Assembly (NCBI GenBank): GCA_005881895.1
Contig: VBCG01000055.1
Span: 56,485-109,115, forward strand
Reading direction: 5' to 3'
Source: Betaproteobacteria bacterium
GTDB lineage: Bacteria; Pseudomonadota; Gammaproteobacteria; Burkholderiales; Casimicrobiaceae
Length of the DNA stretch: 52,631 nucleotides
Under the pieces are notes generated by a model, which saw only the letters and a list, made by a program, of their open reading frames with translations, did no database searches and had not been told where the DNA came from. Below are positions 8,707-18,912 of this stretch, one piece after another. Position numbers and translations under genes: made by a program. How positions within the stretch are numbered: position 1 is the first letter of the stretch; the number at the start of each line of letters is the position of its first letter.

Positions 8707-9189
8707 GTGTGGTCCCGAAACGGTGTCTCCCCCAACGCTGCTGCCACGTTCACGCCGGCATTCGCGGGATACGCCGAACGGGCGCGGTCGAGCTTTGCGC
8801 GGCAAGGCGCGATGGCGCTGATCGGTGCGCAGATCGTCGACGTGCGTCCGGGGTATTGCGCGATTGCGATCAAGCCGCGGCCCGAAATCTCGCAGCAGCA
8901 TGGCTATGTTCACGCCGGCATCGTCAGCGCGATTGTCGATTCGGCGGGCGGTTACGCCGGCTTCACGCTGTTTCCCGAGGACAGCTCCGTGCTCACCGTC
9001 GAATTCAAGCTGAACCTGCTCGCGCCGGCGGCGGGCGAGCGCTTGCTGGCGGAAGGTCATGTCGTGAAAGCGGGTCGGACGCTCGTCATCACGCGCGGAG
9101 AGGTGCATGCAGAGACAGGCGACCAGCGGACGCTCGTCGCGCTTATGCAGCAGACGTTGATCGTGATGCACGGCAAAGCGGATAGCTGA
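8707..9189 (+). CDS. PaaI-family thioesterase (start uncertain; GTG 8689 or 8707)
   Basis: Hotdog-fold signature QQHGYVHAGIVSAIVDSAGGYAGFTLFPED…VEFKLNLLAPA; no ATG upstream of MALIGAQ at 8812. Confidence 0.78.
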   Translation: MWSRNGVSPNAAATFTPAFAGYAERARSSFARQGAMALIGAQIVDVRPGYCAIAIKPRPEISQQHGYVHAGIVSAIVDSAGGYAGFTLFPEDSSVLTVEFKLNLLAPAAGERLLAEGHVVKAGRTLVITRGEVHAETGDQRTLVALMQQTLIVMHGKADS

Positions 9190-9196
9190 TGAACGA

Positions 9197-9287
9197 CCCC
9201 CACGCTTGCGGCTGTCGCCGCTACGCTCTGCCCTCTGCCCCCAAAGGGGGAGTAATTCGCGCCTTGGGGTGGCCCTGCGGCGCGAAT
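9197..9287 (+). repeat. Dispersed ~85-bp intergenic repeat, copy 3 (best-preserved stems)
   Basis: cccccacgcttgcggctgtcgccgctacgctctgccctctgcccccaaagggggagtaattcgcgccttggggtggccctgcggcgcgaat. Confidence 0.88.
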
Positions 9288-9301
9288 GTTGAGGAACGAA
9301 C

Positions 9302-10468
9302 ATGCTGAACTTTCCGTCGCTGAATTTCGCACTCGGCGAAGACATCGACATGCTGCGCGCAACGGTCCAGCAGTTCGCTGCGAACGAGATTGCGCCGCGC
9401 GCCGCCGATATCGATCGGTCGAACCAATTTCCGGATGGCCTGTGGCGCAAGATGGGCGACCTCGGACTTCTCGGCATTACCGTCGAGGAGACGTATGGCG
9501 GCACGCAAATGGGATATCTGGCGCACATCGTCGCCATGGAGGAAATCTCGCGCGCGTCGGCGTCAGTCGGTCTTTCCTACGGCGCGCATTCGAACCTTTG
9601 CGTCAACCAGATTCGGCGCAACGGCAGCGAAGCGCAGAAGTGCAAATATCTGCCGAAGCTGATCTCGGGCGAGCACGTAGGTGCGCTGGCGATGAGCGAA
9701 CCGGGCGCCGGCTCCGACGTCGTATCGATGCGGCTACGCGCAGATCGCAAAGGCGATCATTACGTCTTGACGGGAAGCAAGATGTGGATCACCAATGGGC
9801 CCGACGCCGATACGCTCGTCGTGTATGCGAAAACCGATCCGCGCGCCGGGTCGCGCGGCATCACCGCGTTTTTGATCGAAAAGGCAATGATGGGTTTCTC
9901 GACGGCGCAGAAGCTCGACAAGCTCGGCATGCGCGGCTCGAATACTTGCGAGCTCGTGTTCGACGGCTGCGAGGTGCCCACGGAGAACGTCCTCGGCCGC
10001 GAAGGTGAAGGCGTCAAGATATTGATGAGCGGTCTCGACTACGAACGCGTCGTGTTGGCCGGAGGCTCGCTCGGCATCATGGCGGCGTGTATGGACGTCG
10101 TGCTGCCGTACGTGCACGAACGCCAGCAGTTCGGCCAGCCGATCGGCGAGTTCCAGTTGATCCAAGGCAAAGTTGCCGACATGTACACGAGTCAAAACGC
10201 GTGCCGCGCCTATGTCTACGCCGTCGGGAGAGCGTGCGACCGCGGCGAAACGGCGCGCAAGGACGCTGCGGGTGCAATTCTCTACGCCGCGGAAAAAGCG
10301 ACATGGATGGCCGGCGAAGCGATCCAGTGCCTGGGCGGTAATGGCTACATCAACGAATACGCGACGGGCCGGCTGTGGCGCGACGCCAAGCTGTATGAAA
10401 TCGGCGCCGGCACATCCGAGATCCGTCGAATGCTGATCGGCCGCGAGCTCTTCAACGAAACGAAATAA
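9302..10468 (+). CDS. liuA: Isovaleryl-CoA dehydrogenase
   Basis: Acyl-CoA dehydrogenase with [81 protein letters not shown]; first dehydrogenase of the liu cluster. Confidence 0.93.
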   Translation: MLNFPSLNFALGEDIDMLRATVQQFAANEIAPRAADIDRSNQFPDGLWRKMGDLGLLGITVEETYGGTQMGYLAHIVAMEEISRASASVGLSYGAHSNLCVNQIRRNGSEAQKCKYLPKLISGEHVGALAMSEPGAGSDVVSMRLRADRKGDHYVLTGSKMWITNGPDADTLVVYAKTDPRAGSRGITAFLIEKAMMGFSTAQKLDKLGMRGSNTCELVFDGCEVPTENVLGREGEGVKILMSGLDYERVVLAGGSLGIMAACMDVVLPYVHERQQFGQPIGEFQLIQGKVADMYTSQNACRAYVYAVGRACDRGETARKDAAGAILYAAEKATWMAGEAIQCLGGNGYINEYATGRLWRDAKLYEIGAGTSEIRRMLIGRELFNETK

Positions 10469-10477
10469 GCGATCCTC

Positions 10478-10918
10478 ATGGCGCGTCTCGTCGATACCTA
10501 CCGCGGCGCGGTTTATCCGTGGCACTGCGATCACATGGGTCACATGAACGTGATGTGGTACGTCGGCAAGTTCGATGAGGCCACGTGGCAGTTCTTTGCG
10601 CTCCTCGGTCTCACGGCGGAGTTCCTGCGGCGCAACCGCCGCGGCATGGCGGCGGTCGAACAGCGTATCGCCTATCAGCGCGAGCTCTATGCCGGCGATG
10701 TCATTACCGTGGGTACGGGCGCGCTCGAAGTTTGCGATCGCGTGATCCGTTTCGTCCACGAGATGCGCAACGGCACGTCCGGTGATGTCGCCGCCGTCAC
10801 CGTGCTGACCGGCGTGTATCTCGACACGGCGGTGCGCAAGGCGAGCGCATTTCCGCAAGAGGTCAAGGAGCGTGCAATCGCGCACGCCGTCGACTTCGAA
10901 CTGCCGTGGGCAGGATGA
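10478..10918 (+). CDS. Acyl-CoA thioesterase (4HBT-like hotdog fold)
   Basis: YRGAVYPWHCDHMGHMNVMWYVGKFDEATWQFF…RIAYQRELYAGDVITV. Confidence 0.82.
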   Translation: MARLVDTYRGAVYPWHCDHMGHMNVMWYVGKFDEATWQFFALLGLTAEFLRRNRRGMAAVEQRIAYQRELYAGDVITVGTGALEVCDRVIRFVHEMRNGTSGDVAAVTVLTGVYLDTAVRKASAFPQEVKERAIAHAVDFELPWAG

Positions 10919-10968
10919 CGACGATGATCTCGTTGCGCGACGTCAAAAGGATGTGAAGGAGATTCCCA

Positions 10969-12152
10969 TGTTGAATGATCCAATCGTCATCGTCGGCGCA
11001 GCGCGCACGCCGATGGGTGCGATGCAAGGCGACTTTGCGGCGCTTTCCGCCAGCGATCTGGGCGCCGTAGTGATCAAGGCGGCGGTCGAGCGCGCTGGGC
11101 TTCGTCCTGACGACGTGCAGGAAGCGATCATGGGCAATGTGTTGCCGGCGGGGCAGGGTCAGGCGCCTGCGCGGCAGGCGGCATTGAAAGCGGGCTTGCC
11201 GCTCGCGACGGGCTGCACGACGGTCAACAAGATGTGCGGCTCCGCGATGAAAGCGGCGATGCTTGCGCACGACCAGATCGCTGCCGGCACGAGCGACATC
11301 ATTGTCGCCGGCGGAATGGAAAGCATGACGAATGCCCCGTATTTGATGCCGAAGGCGCGGAGCGGTTATCGGATGGGACATCAGGTCGTGCAGGACCACA
11401 TGTTCCTGGATGGGCTCGAGGACGCTTACGAGAAGGGTCGCCTGATGGGAACATTCGCCGAGGACTGCGCGGCGAAATTCGGCTTCACGCGCGAGGCGCA
11501 GGATCAGTTCGCGCTGACATCGCTCTCGCGGGCGCTCAATGCCAACAACGACGGCACGTTCGCATGGGAAATTGCGCCCGTTACTGTGACCGGCAAGGGC
11601 GGCGAGCGCATCGTTGACAAGGACGAACAGCCGGCCAAGGCTTCGCCGGACAAGATTCCGTTGCTGAAACCGGCCTTTCGCAAAGACGGAACGGTGACGG
11701 CGGCGAACTCGAGCTCGATTTCGGATGGGGCCGCTGCGCTGGTGCTGACGACACGCTCGAATGCCGAGCGGCGTGGTCTCACGCCTCTCGCTGTGATTGT
11801 CGGACATGCGACGCACGCGCAGGAATCAGCACAATTCACGACGGCGCCGGTCGAGGCGATCGCCAAGCTCTTACGCAGTGTCGGCTGGTCGACGAAGGAT
11901 GTCGACCTATTCGAGATCAACGAGGCGTTCGCCGTCGTGACGATGGCGGCGATGAAGGAGCACGGGATTCCGCACGAGCGCGTCAACGTCCACGGCGGCG
12001 CTTGCGCAATCGGTCATCCGATCGGCGCGTCCGGCGCACGGATCGTCGTCACGCTGATCGGGGCGCTGCGCAAGCAAGGAAAGAAACGCGGCGTTGCTGC
12101 GCTGTGCATCGGCGGCGGGGAAGCGACGGCGATGGCGATCGAATTGCCGTAG
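10969..12152 (+). CDS. Acetyl-CoA C-acetyltransferase (thiolase)
   Basis: IVGAARTPMGAMQGDFA, NKMCGSAMKAAMLAHD, GGMESMTNAPY, NVHGGACAIGHPIGASGARI, ALCIGGGEATAMAIE. Confidence 0.93.
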
Positions 12153-12160
12153 ACGCCCAC

Positions 12161-12790
12161 GTGCTGCCCCTCGATACCTGGCTGCTGTTCTGTCTTGCGT
12201 GCATCGCGCTGGTCGCGACGCCGGGGCCGAACGTTCTGTATCTCGTTTCGAGAACGCTCGCGCAAGGGCGCGCCGCGGGCTTCGTATCGCTTGCAGGGAC
12301 GTCGACGGGAGTCGCCGCGCACGCGCTCGCGGCGGCATTGGGATTGTCGGCGCTGCTTGCGACCGTCCCCGTTGCGTACGATATCGTCCGATGGGCGGGC
12401 GCAATCTATCTCGCCTGGCTGGCGTGGACGACATGGCGGTCGCAAGGCGACAAAACGCCATCGATGGCGCCAACTCAGATTCAGGCCGGGCAATTGTTTC
12501 GCCAGGGTCTGCTGACGTCGCTGCTGAATCCGAAGGTCGCGTTGTTCGAGCTCGCATTATTTCCGCAATTCGTGTCACCCGCGCACGGCAGCGTGCTGGC
12601 GCAAAGCCTCGTTCTGGCGGCAACTCAGCTTGCGCTCGCGATCGCCGGCGATTCGCTGTTCGTGCTCGCGGCCGCACACATGCGGCGTTTCTTCACCGCG
12701 CGACCTGGCTGGGGACGCTGGTCGAAGCGAGCGCTTGCCGGCGTGTTCGGGGGTCTTGCCTTGCGTCTTGCATGGGAACAGAAGCCCTGA
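12161..12790 (+). CDS. LysE/RhtB-family translocator (GTG start)
   Basis: LLFCLACIALVATPGPNVLYLVSRTLAQGRAAGFVSLAGTSTGVAAHALAAALGLSALL…LLNPKVALFELALFPQFV. Confidence 0.85.
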   Translation: MLPLDTWLLFCLACIALVATPGPNVLYLVSRTLAQGRAAGFVSLAGTSTGVAAHALAAALGLSALLATVPVAYDIVRWAGAIYLAWLAWTTWRSQGDKTPSMAPTQIQAGQLFRQGLLTSLLNPKVALFELALFPQFVSPAHGSVLAQSLVLAATQLALAIAGDSLFVLAAAHMRRFFTARPGWGRWSKRALAGVFGGLALRLAWEQKP

Positions 12791-12799
12791 CCTGATTCG

Positions 12800-13933
12800 A
12801 TGCTGCTCAACGAAGAACAACAGCTCTTGCGCGACACGTTGCGAACCTTTGCGCGCGACGAGCTCGCGCCCCATGCGGCGCAGTGGGACCGCGAGCATGC
12901 ATTTCCACGCGAAGCGTTGAAGGCGCTCGGCGGGCTCGGCGCGCTCGGCATCGTCGTTCCGGAGCGCTGGGACGGCGCCGGCATGGATTATTTGTCTCTG
13001 GCCGTTGCACTCGAGGAAATTGCTGCCGGAGACGGTTCGACGTCGACCATCGTCAGCGTACAGAACTCCGTTGTGTGCGGTCCGATCGACGCATTTGGCA
13101 GTGACGCGCAAAAAGAGAGGTATCTGCGCCCGCTCGCACGCGGCGACTGGCTCGGCTGCTTTTGTCTGACGGAGCCACAAGCAGGCTCGGACGCCGCGAT
13201 GATCGCCACACGCGCCGACAAACGAGATGACCGCTACGTGTTGAAAGGGATAAAGCAATTCATCACGTCAGGCAAGAATGCGGACGTCGCGATCGTCTTC
13301 GCGGTGACGGACAAGTCGGCTGGAAAAAAGGGAATCTCCGCTTTCATCGTCGATACGAAGACGCCGGGTTACATCGTTGCACGCGTCGAAGAGAAGCTCG
13401 GGCAGCGCGCGTCCGACACCGCGCAAATCGTGTTCGACAATTGCGAGGTAGCCGCGGCCAACTTGCTTGGGCGCGAAGGCGACGGTTATCGCATTGCGCT
13501 CGCGAATCTGGAAGCGGGGCGGATCGGCATTGCGGCGCAAGCGGTCGGGATGGCCCGCGCCGCGTTCGACGCCGCGCTCGCGTATGCGCGTGACCGCCAG
13601 TCGTTCGGCAAGACGATCGTCGAGCATCAGGCGATCAGCTTCAAGCTGGCTGACATGGCGGTTGAGATAGAAGCGGCGCGCCAACTGATTTGGCATGCGG
13701 CAGCATTACGCGACGCGGACGAGCCCTGCCTCAAGGAAGCATCGATGGCGAAGCTGTTCGCGTCCGAGATGGCGGAGCGTGTGTGTTCGGCGGCGCTGCA
13801 AATCCACGGTGGTTACGGGTATGTGACTGATTTCCCCGTCGAACGCATTTATCGCGACGTCCGCGTCTGCCAAATCTACGAGGGCACGAGCGAGATCCAG
13901 CGGCTCGTGATCGGACGGGCGCTTGCCCAATAG
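12800..13933 (+). CDS. Acyl-CoA dehydrogenase (second paralog)
   Basis: [50 protein letters not shown]…[39 protein letters not shown]. Confidence 0.92.
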   Translation: MLLNEEQQLLRDTLRTFARDELAPHAAQWDREHAFPREALKALGGLGALGIVVPERWDGAGMDYLSLAVALEEIAAGDGSTSTIVSVQNSVVCGPIDAFGSDAQKERYLRPLARGDWLGCFCLTEPQAGSDAAMIATRADKRDDRYVLKGIKQFITSGKNADVAIVFAVTDKSAGKKGISAFIVDTKTPGYIVARVEEKLGQRASDTAQIVFDNCEVAAANLLGREGDGYRIALANLEAGRIGIAAQAVGMARAAFDAALAYARDRQSFGKTIVEHQAISFKLADMAVEIEAARQLIWHAAALRDADEPCLKEASMAKLFASEMAERVCSAALQIHGGYGYVTDFPVERIYRDVRVCQIYEGTSEIQRLVIGRALAQ

Positions 13934-14033
13934 CATCGGGTCTTGGGCGACCTAGGCGGCGACATGAAACCGCTGCATCATGACGAAAGAGCCTAAAGTC
14001 GCGACGATAAAATGATTTCGCCAGGAACAGCTC

Positions 14034-14640
14034 ATGAAAGCGCCGATCGAGTTCTATTTTGATTTTTCGTCGCCCTATGGCTATCTGGCTTCGCACAAGA
14101 TCGACGCGCTGGCCGCAAGACATGGCCGTAGCGTCGACTGGCGGCCCCATGCTGCTTGGCGTCGTGTTCAAGCAAACCGGAGCGGCGCCGTTGACGATGG
14201 TTCCGCTAAAAGGCGACTACTCGAAGCGCGATTTCCTGCGCAGCTCGCGCTATCACGGCATTGATGATTTCCGCATGCCAACGCCATTCCCGATTCCCAC
14301 GCATGCCGCAGCGCGAATCATGCTGTGGGCCAAAGCGAAGGATGCCGAATTAGGCGTTCGCGTCGCGAAGGCGCTTTACCGCGGGTATTTTTTCGATAAT
14401 CGCGACATTTCCAACGGCGACATCGCCGCGGACATTGCCGCCGCTGCGGGCGCTGATCGTGAAGGCGCGCGCGCGAGCGTTGACGATCTCGCGATCAAGG
14501 AAGCGTTGAGGCGCGAAGTCGACGGGGCGATCGCACGCGGCGTCTTCGGTTCGCCGTTCGTCTTCGTTGACGGCGAACCGTTCTGGGGACTCGATCGCTT
14601 CGAGCAGATCGATCGTTGGCTCGCCGTCGGGGGATTCTGA
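14034..14640 (+). pseudogene. 2-hydroxychromene-2-carboxylate isomerase / DsbA-family protein with one frameshift at the CCCC run 14145-14148
   Basis: Frame of 14034 gives MKAPIEFYFDFSSPYGYLASHKIDALAARHGRSVDWRP, then the frame of 14059 continues MLLGVVFKQTGAAPLTMVPLKGDYSKRDF…FGSPFVFVDGEPFWGLDRFEQIDRWL. Removing one C restores a continuous protein. Confidence 0.85.
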
Positions 14641-14644
14641 CGCG

Positions 14645-15046
14645 ATGACGACCGCGCTTTCGCACCTTCGCTATCTCGTTTCCGATTTCACGCCGGTGCT
14701 GCATTTCTATCGCGATGTGCTGCGCCTAAAACTGGCCGTCGACGTGCCCGGCGTGTACGCAGAGTTCGAGACGCCCGGCGGCCGCCTCGCGTTCTATCGC
14801 GCCGATCTGATGGCGGAAGTGATCGGCGCGCCGGTCGCTACACATATCGGCGACGACTGCGTCATGTGCTTGCGGGTCGAAAACGTCGATGCCGCGGCGG
14901 CGCGCGTGAAGCTCGCCGGCAATGCGCTGCTGACCGCGCCGCATGACAGGAGTGAATGGTTCCAGCGTGTTGCGCATCTCAAGGATCCCGCCGGACATCT
15001 GGTCGAGTTGTGGTCGCCTCTGCCGCGGCCACCGGAGCTTGCGTAA
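14645..15046 (+). CDS. VOC-family (glyoxalase/bleomycin-resistance-like) protein
   Basis: LRYLVSDFTPVLHFYRDVLRLKLAVDVPGVYAEFETPGGRLAFYR…RVAHLKDPAGHLVELWSPL. Confidence 0.82.
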   Translation: MTTALSHLRYLVSDFTPVLHFYRDVLRLKLAVDVPGVYAEFETPGGRLAFYRADLMAEVIGAPVATHIGDDCVMCLRVENVDAAAARVKLAGNALLTAPHDRSEWFQRVAHLKDPAGHLVELWSPLPRPPELA

Positions 15047-15063
15047 CAGGAGGAAGCGCCCCG

Positions 15064-15705
15064 ATGGCACCCGAATACACGCTTTATTGCTTCGCGCAAA
15101 GCGGTAACGCTTACAAGGCGGCGCTGATGCTTGCGGTGACGGGTACGAACTGGACGCCGCGCTTCGTCGACTACTTCAACGGCGAAACGCGCACGCCGGC
15201 GTATCGCGCGATCAATGTCATGGGCGAGGTGCCCGTGCTCGAGCATGGCTCGCGCCGGCTCGCGCAGTCGGGCGTCATGCTCGACTATTTGGCCGAGAAG
15301 ACGGGAAAGTTCGGCGCTTCGGACGGCGACGAGCGGCGCGAAATTCTCGGCTGGCTTCTCTATGACAATCACAAGCTGACCAGTTACACGGCGACGTATC
15401 GTTTCTTGCGGACGTTCGTGACGGATCCCAACGCAACTCTCCTTGAAGAATTCAGAAAGCGCGCCGAAGTCGCCTGGCGTGTCTTGAACGCGCAGCTTGA
15501 AGGACGTGCGTTCGTCGTTGCCAACCGCCCGACGATTGCCGACCTGTCGCTCTGCGGTTACCTGTTCTTCGACGATGAAATCGGCGTCGATTGGAACGAT
15601 TACCCGCACGTGCGCGATTGGCTCGCGCGGATTCGCGCGCTCCCGGGATGGGCGCATCCGTACGATCTGATGCCCGGTCACCCGCTGCCGGCTGCCAAAC
15701 GATGA
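15064..15705 (+). CDS. Glutathione S-transferase family protein
   Basis: YTLYCFAQSGNAYKAALMLAVTGTNWTPRFVDYFNGETRTPAYRAINVMGEVPVLEHGSRRLAQSGVMLDYLAEKTGKF. Confidence 0.87.
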   Translation: MAPEYTLYCFAQSGNAYKAALMLAVTGTNWTPRFVDYFNGETRTPAYRAINVMGEVPVLEHGSRRLAQSGVMLDYLAEKTGKFGASDGDERREILGWLLYDNHKLTSYTATYRFLRTFVTDPNATLLEEFRKRAEVAWRVLNAQLEGRAFVVANRPTIADLSLCGYLFFDDEIGVDWNDYPHVRDWLARIRALPGWAHPYDLMPGHPLPAAKR

Positions 15706-16340
15706 ACGGCGTGCACGACCTTGCCCTGTTCGTAGTAGCGGGCTTCCTGCTGAACCTCACGCCTGGACCGGATATGGCGTACATCACCGCACGCTCGGTT
15801 GTCGGGGGATTTCGCGATGGCGCCGCTGCAACGTTCGGCATCACGGCAGGTTGCGTCGTGCACACTGTCGCTGCGGCGGCTGGTCTTTCCGCGTTGCTCG
15901 CGACATCTGCCGCGGCATTCGAGATCGTCAAATGGTGCGGCGCTGCCTATTTGCTCTATGCGGGTATTCGCCTGATCGCCAGAAGCACGAAAGCCCATCA
16001 GGCGAGCAACTCACACCGCATGCTTTCGCCAGCCGCGCCGTCGAAAATTTTCCGCGAGGCCTTCGTCATCAACGTGTTCAATCCGAAGGTGGCACTCTTT
16101 TTCCTGGCGTTCCTGCCCCAGTTCATCGATGCCGATGCGCCGGCCAAAGCGCTCTCGTTCGTGCTGCTGGGGTCTCTGTTCAATTTCAACAGCCTGTTCG
16201 TCAATTTGCCGGTCGCGTGGGTCGCGAGCCGTGCCGGACATGGACTGCGTGACAGCGCGCGGTGGTCGCGTTGGCTCACCGGCGCGGTCGGCGGACTGTT
16301 CGTGCTGCTGGCCGCGCGTCTCGCAACGCTCGAGAAATAG
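15702..16340 (+). CDS. LysE/RhtB-family translocator (second paralog)
   Basis: [82 protein letters not shown]…[17 protein letters not shown]. Confidence 0.87.
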   Translation: MNGVHDLALFVVAGFLLNLTPGPDMAYITARSVVGGFRDGAAATFGITAGCVVHTVAAAAGLSALLATSAAAFEIVKWCGAAYLLYAGIRLIARSTKAHQASNSHRMLSPAAPSKIFREAFVINVFNPKVALFFLAFLPQFIDADAPAKALSFVLLGSLFNFNSLFVNLPVAWVASRAGHGLRDSARWSRWLTGAVGGLFVLLAARLATLEK

Positions 16341-16347
16341 CACCTCC

Positions 16348-17952
16348 GTGGTCTTTGAAACGAAGCTCTCCACGCGTGATCCGACGTTTGCGCAAAACCG
16401 CGCGGCGATGGCGGCGCTCGTCGCCGATTTGCGCGACAAGGTTGCGGCGATCGAGGAAGGCGGCGGTGACACTGCGCGGGCGCGGCACGCTTCGCGTGGG
16501 AAGCTGTTGCCGCGGGAGCGCGTACGCCGACTGATCGATCCGGGCAGCCCGTTTCTCGAGTTGTCGCAGCTCGCCGCGTACGGCATGTACGACGACAATA
16601 TCGCGGCCGCCGGAATCATCACCGGCATCGGCAGAGTCAGCGGCCGCGAATGTGTGATCGTGTGCAACGATGCGACGGTCAAGGGCGGCACGTATTACCC
16701 GCTGACGGTGAAGAAGCATTTGCGCGCGCAGGAGATCGCTCGTCAAAACGCGCTGCCGTGCATCTATCTCGTCGATTCGGGCGGCGCCAATTTGCCGAAT
16801 CAGGACGATGTATTTCCCGATCGCGATCACTTCGGCCGGATCTTCTACAACCAGGCGACGATGTCGGCCGAAGGGATTGCGCAAATCGCCGTCGTGATGG
16901 GCTCGTGTACCGCCGGCGGCGCGTACGTTCCCGCGATGTCCGATGAGGCGATCATCGTGCGTGGACAGGGCACGATATTTCTCGGCGGTCCGCCGCTCGT
17001 CAAGGCGGCGACCGGCGAAATCGTTTCAGCGGAGGAATTGGGCGGCGCCGACGTTCATACGCGCATCTCCGGCGTCGCAGACCATTTCGCGCAGGATGAC
17101 TATCATGCACTCGCCATCGCGCGGCGCATCATAGAAAACTTGAATCGACCCAAGCGCGTCGAGCTGGATCTTGCGCCGCCGGCAGGGCCGCGCTATCCCG
17201 CCGATGAGCTTTATGGCGTCATCAACGCCGACATTCGCAAGCCTTACGACGTGCGCGAGGTGATCGCCCGCATCGTCGATGCAAGCGAGCTCGATGAATT
17301 CAAAACGCGCTATGGAACGACGCTGGTGACCGGTTTTGCGCGCATCTGGGGTTATCCGGTCGGCATCGTCGCCAACAATGGCGTCCTCTATTCGGAGTCT
17401 GCTCAAAAAGGCGCGCACTTTATCGAACTGTGCAGTCAACGCGGCATTCCGCTCGTGTTCCTGCAGAACATCACGGGGTTCATGGTAGGGCGCAAATATG
17501 AAGCAGGCGGTATCGCGAAGGACGGCGCGAAGATGGTCACGGCCGTCTCGTGTTCGCAGGTGCCGAAATTCACCGTCATCATCGGCGGCAGCTACGGCGC
17601 CGGAAACTACGGCATGTGCGGACGCGCGTTCAACCCACGCTTTTTGTGGATGTGGCCCAATGCACGCATATCGGTGATGGGCGGCGAGCAGGCGGCAACC
17701 GTTCTCGCGACGATCCGGCGCGATTCAATCGAAGGCAAAGGCGCCGCGTGGAGCGCCGCCGACGAAGAGGCGTTCAAGGCGCCGATCCGCGCGCAGTACG
17801 ACAAGGAAGGCCATCCGTACTATGCGAGCGCTCGGCTATGGGACGATGGCGTCATCGATCCCGCCGATACCCGCCGAACGCTCGGGCTCGCAATTTCTGC
17901 TTCCCTCAACCGGCCGAGCGACAAGACGACGTTCGGCGTATTTCGAATGTGA
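16348..17952 (+). CDS. liuB: Methylcrotonoyl-CoA carboxylase, carboxyltransferase (beta) subunit
   Basis: GTG start 16348; [88 protein letters not shown]. Confidence 0.94.
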   Translation: MVFETKLSTRDPTFAQNRAAMAALVADLRDKVAAIEEGGGDTARARHASRGKLLPRERVRRLIDPGSPFLELSQLAAYGMYDDNIAAAGIITGIGRVSGRECVIVCNDATVKGGTYYPLTVKKHLRAQEIARQNALPCIYLVDSGGANLPNQDDVFPDRDHFGRIFYNQATMSAEGIAQIAVVMGSCTAGGAYVPAMSDEAIIVRGQGTIFLGGPPLVKAATGEIVSAEELGGADVHTRISGVADHFAQDDYHALAIARRIIENLNRPKRVELDLAPPAGPRYPADELYGVINADIRKPYDVREVIARIVDASELDEFKTRYGTTLVTGFARIWGYPVGIVANNGVLYSESAQKGAHFIELCSQRGIPLVFLQNITGFMVGRKYEAGGIAKDGAKMVTAVSCSQVPKFTVIIGGSYGAGNYGMCGRAFNPRFLWMWPNARISVMGGEQAATVLATIRRDSIEGKGAAWSAADEEAFKAPIRAQYDKEGHPYYASARLWDDGVIDPADTRRTLGLAISASLNRPSDKTTFGVFRM

Positions 17953-18815
17953 TGGTGATGCGCGCCAAAAAAGTCGGCACAGCGAAACCCGCGAAGGCAA
18001 GCCGTTCCCCTCGGGCATCGCTGCTCGAGGTCACGTTGCGCAACGCGATCGCGATCATTGTATTGAATCGGCCTGATCTCCACAATGCGTTCAACGACAC
18101 GCTGATTGCCGAGTTGACCGACACGCTCAGCGCGCTCGATGGCGACGAAGGAGTACGAGCCGTTGTTCTCGCGGGCGCGGGCAAGAGCTTTTGCGCCGGC
18201 GCGGATCTTCATTGGATGAAGAAGATGGCGGGCCATAGCCACGCGGAGAATTTGGCCGACGCAAAGGCGCTCGCGCAAATGCTGCGCACGTTGTATGGCT
18301 TGTCCAAGCCCACGATCGCACGCGTGCATGGCACTGCCATGGGCGGTGGCGTCGGTCTCGTCGCGTGCTGCGATATCGCGATCGCGGCGCAGGAAGCGTC
18401 GTTCGCGTTCTCCGAAGGAAAGCTCGGGCTCATTCCGGCGACGATCGCTCCATATGTGATCGAAGCGATCGGCGCCCGTCAAGCGCGGCGGTATTTCATC
18501 ACGGCCGAGCGCTTTACTGCGGCGGAGGCATTTCGCATCGGCCTCGTCCACGATATCGTTCCCGCTATCGAGCTCGACGCGCGAGTCAATGAATTGCTGG
18601 GCGCGCTCTTGTTGGCCGGCCCGCGCGCGCAAATGGAATGCAAGGCACTGATCCGCGGCGTTGCGCACCGGCCAATCGATGCGAAGGTGATCGCGGGCAC
18701 TGCCGAACACATCGCAGCTGTCCGTGCGTCGCAAGAGGGACGTGACGGCGTCGCCGCATTTCTGGGAAAGCGCGGCGCGCCATGGGCGCCGCCCGAACCG
18801 ACGGAGGGCTCCTGA
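17952..18815 (+). CDS. liuC: Enoyl-CoA hydratase/isomerase, likely methylglutaconyl-CoA hydratase
   Basis: IIVLNRPDLHNAFND…VVLAGAGKSFCAGADLHWMKKMAGHS…ARVHGTAMGGGVGLVACCDIAIAAQEASFAFSEGKLGLIPATIAPYV; located between MCC subunits and HMG-CoA lyase. Confidence 0.9.
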   Translation: MVMRAKKVGTAKPAKASRSPRASLLEVTLRNAIAIIVLNRPDLHNAFNDTLIAELTDTLSALDGDEGVRAVVLAGAGKSFCAGADLHWMKKMAGHSHAENLADAKALAQMLRTLYGLSKPTIARVHGTAMGGGVGLVACCDIAIAAQEASFAFSEGKLGLIPATIAPYVIEAIGARQARRYFITAERFTAAEAFRIGLVHDIVPAIELDARVNELLGALLLAGPRAQMECKALIRGVAHRPIDAKVIAGTAEHIAAVRASQEGRDGVAAFLGKRGAPWAPPEPTEGS

Positions 18816-18819
18816 TGAG

Positions 18820-18906
18820 CGCCGCCGGGCCGTCCCAAGGCGAGAATTACTCCCCTTCTGGGGGCAGAGGGCATAGCGTAGCGGCGACAGCCGCAAGCGT
18901 GGGGGT
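18820..18906 (-). repeat. Dispersed ~85-bp intergenic repeat, copy 4 (canonical sense on - strand)
   Basis: gccgccgggccgtcccaaggcgagaattactccccttctgggggcagagggcatagcgtagcggcgacagccgcaagcgtggggg. Confidence 0.85.
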
Positions 18907-18912
18907 ACATTG

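Noticed and set aside
8221-9537. 438-aa - strand ORF containing PLWGQRAERSGDSRKRGG
   Set aside because: Antisense to liuR and the thioesterase; the recurring peptide is just the translated ~85-bp repeat.
14794-15681. 295-aa - strand ORF
   Set aside because: Antisense to VOC and GST genes; no plausible domain.
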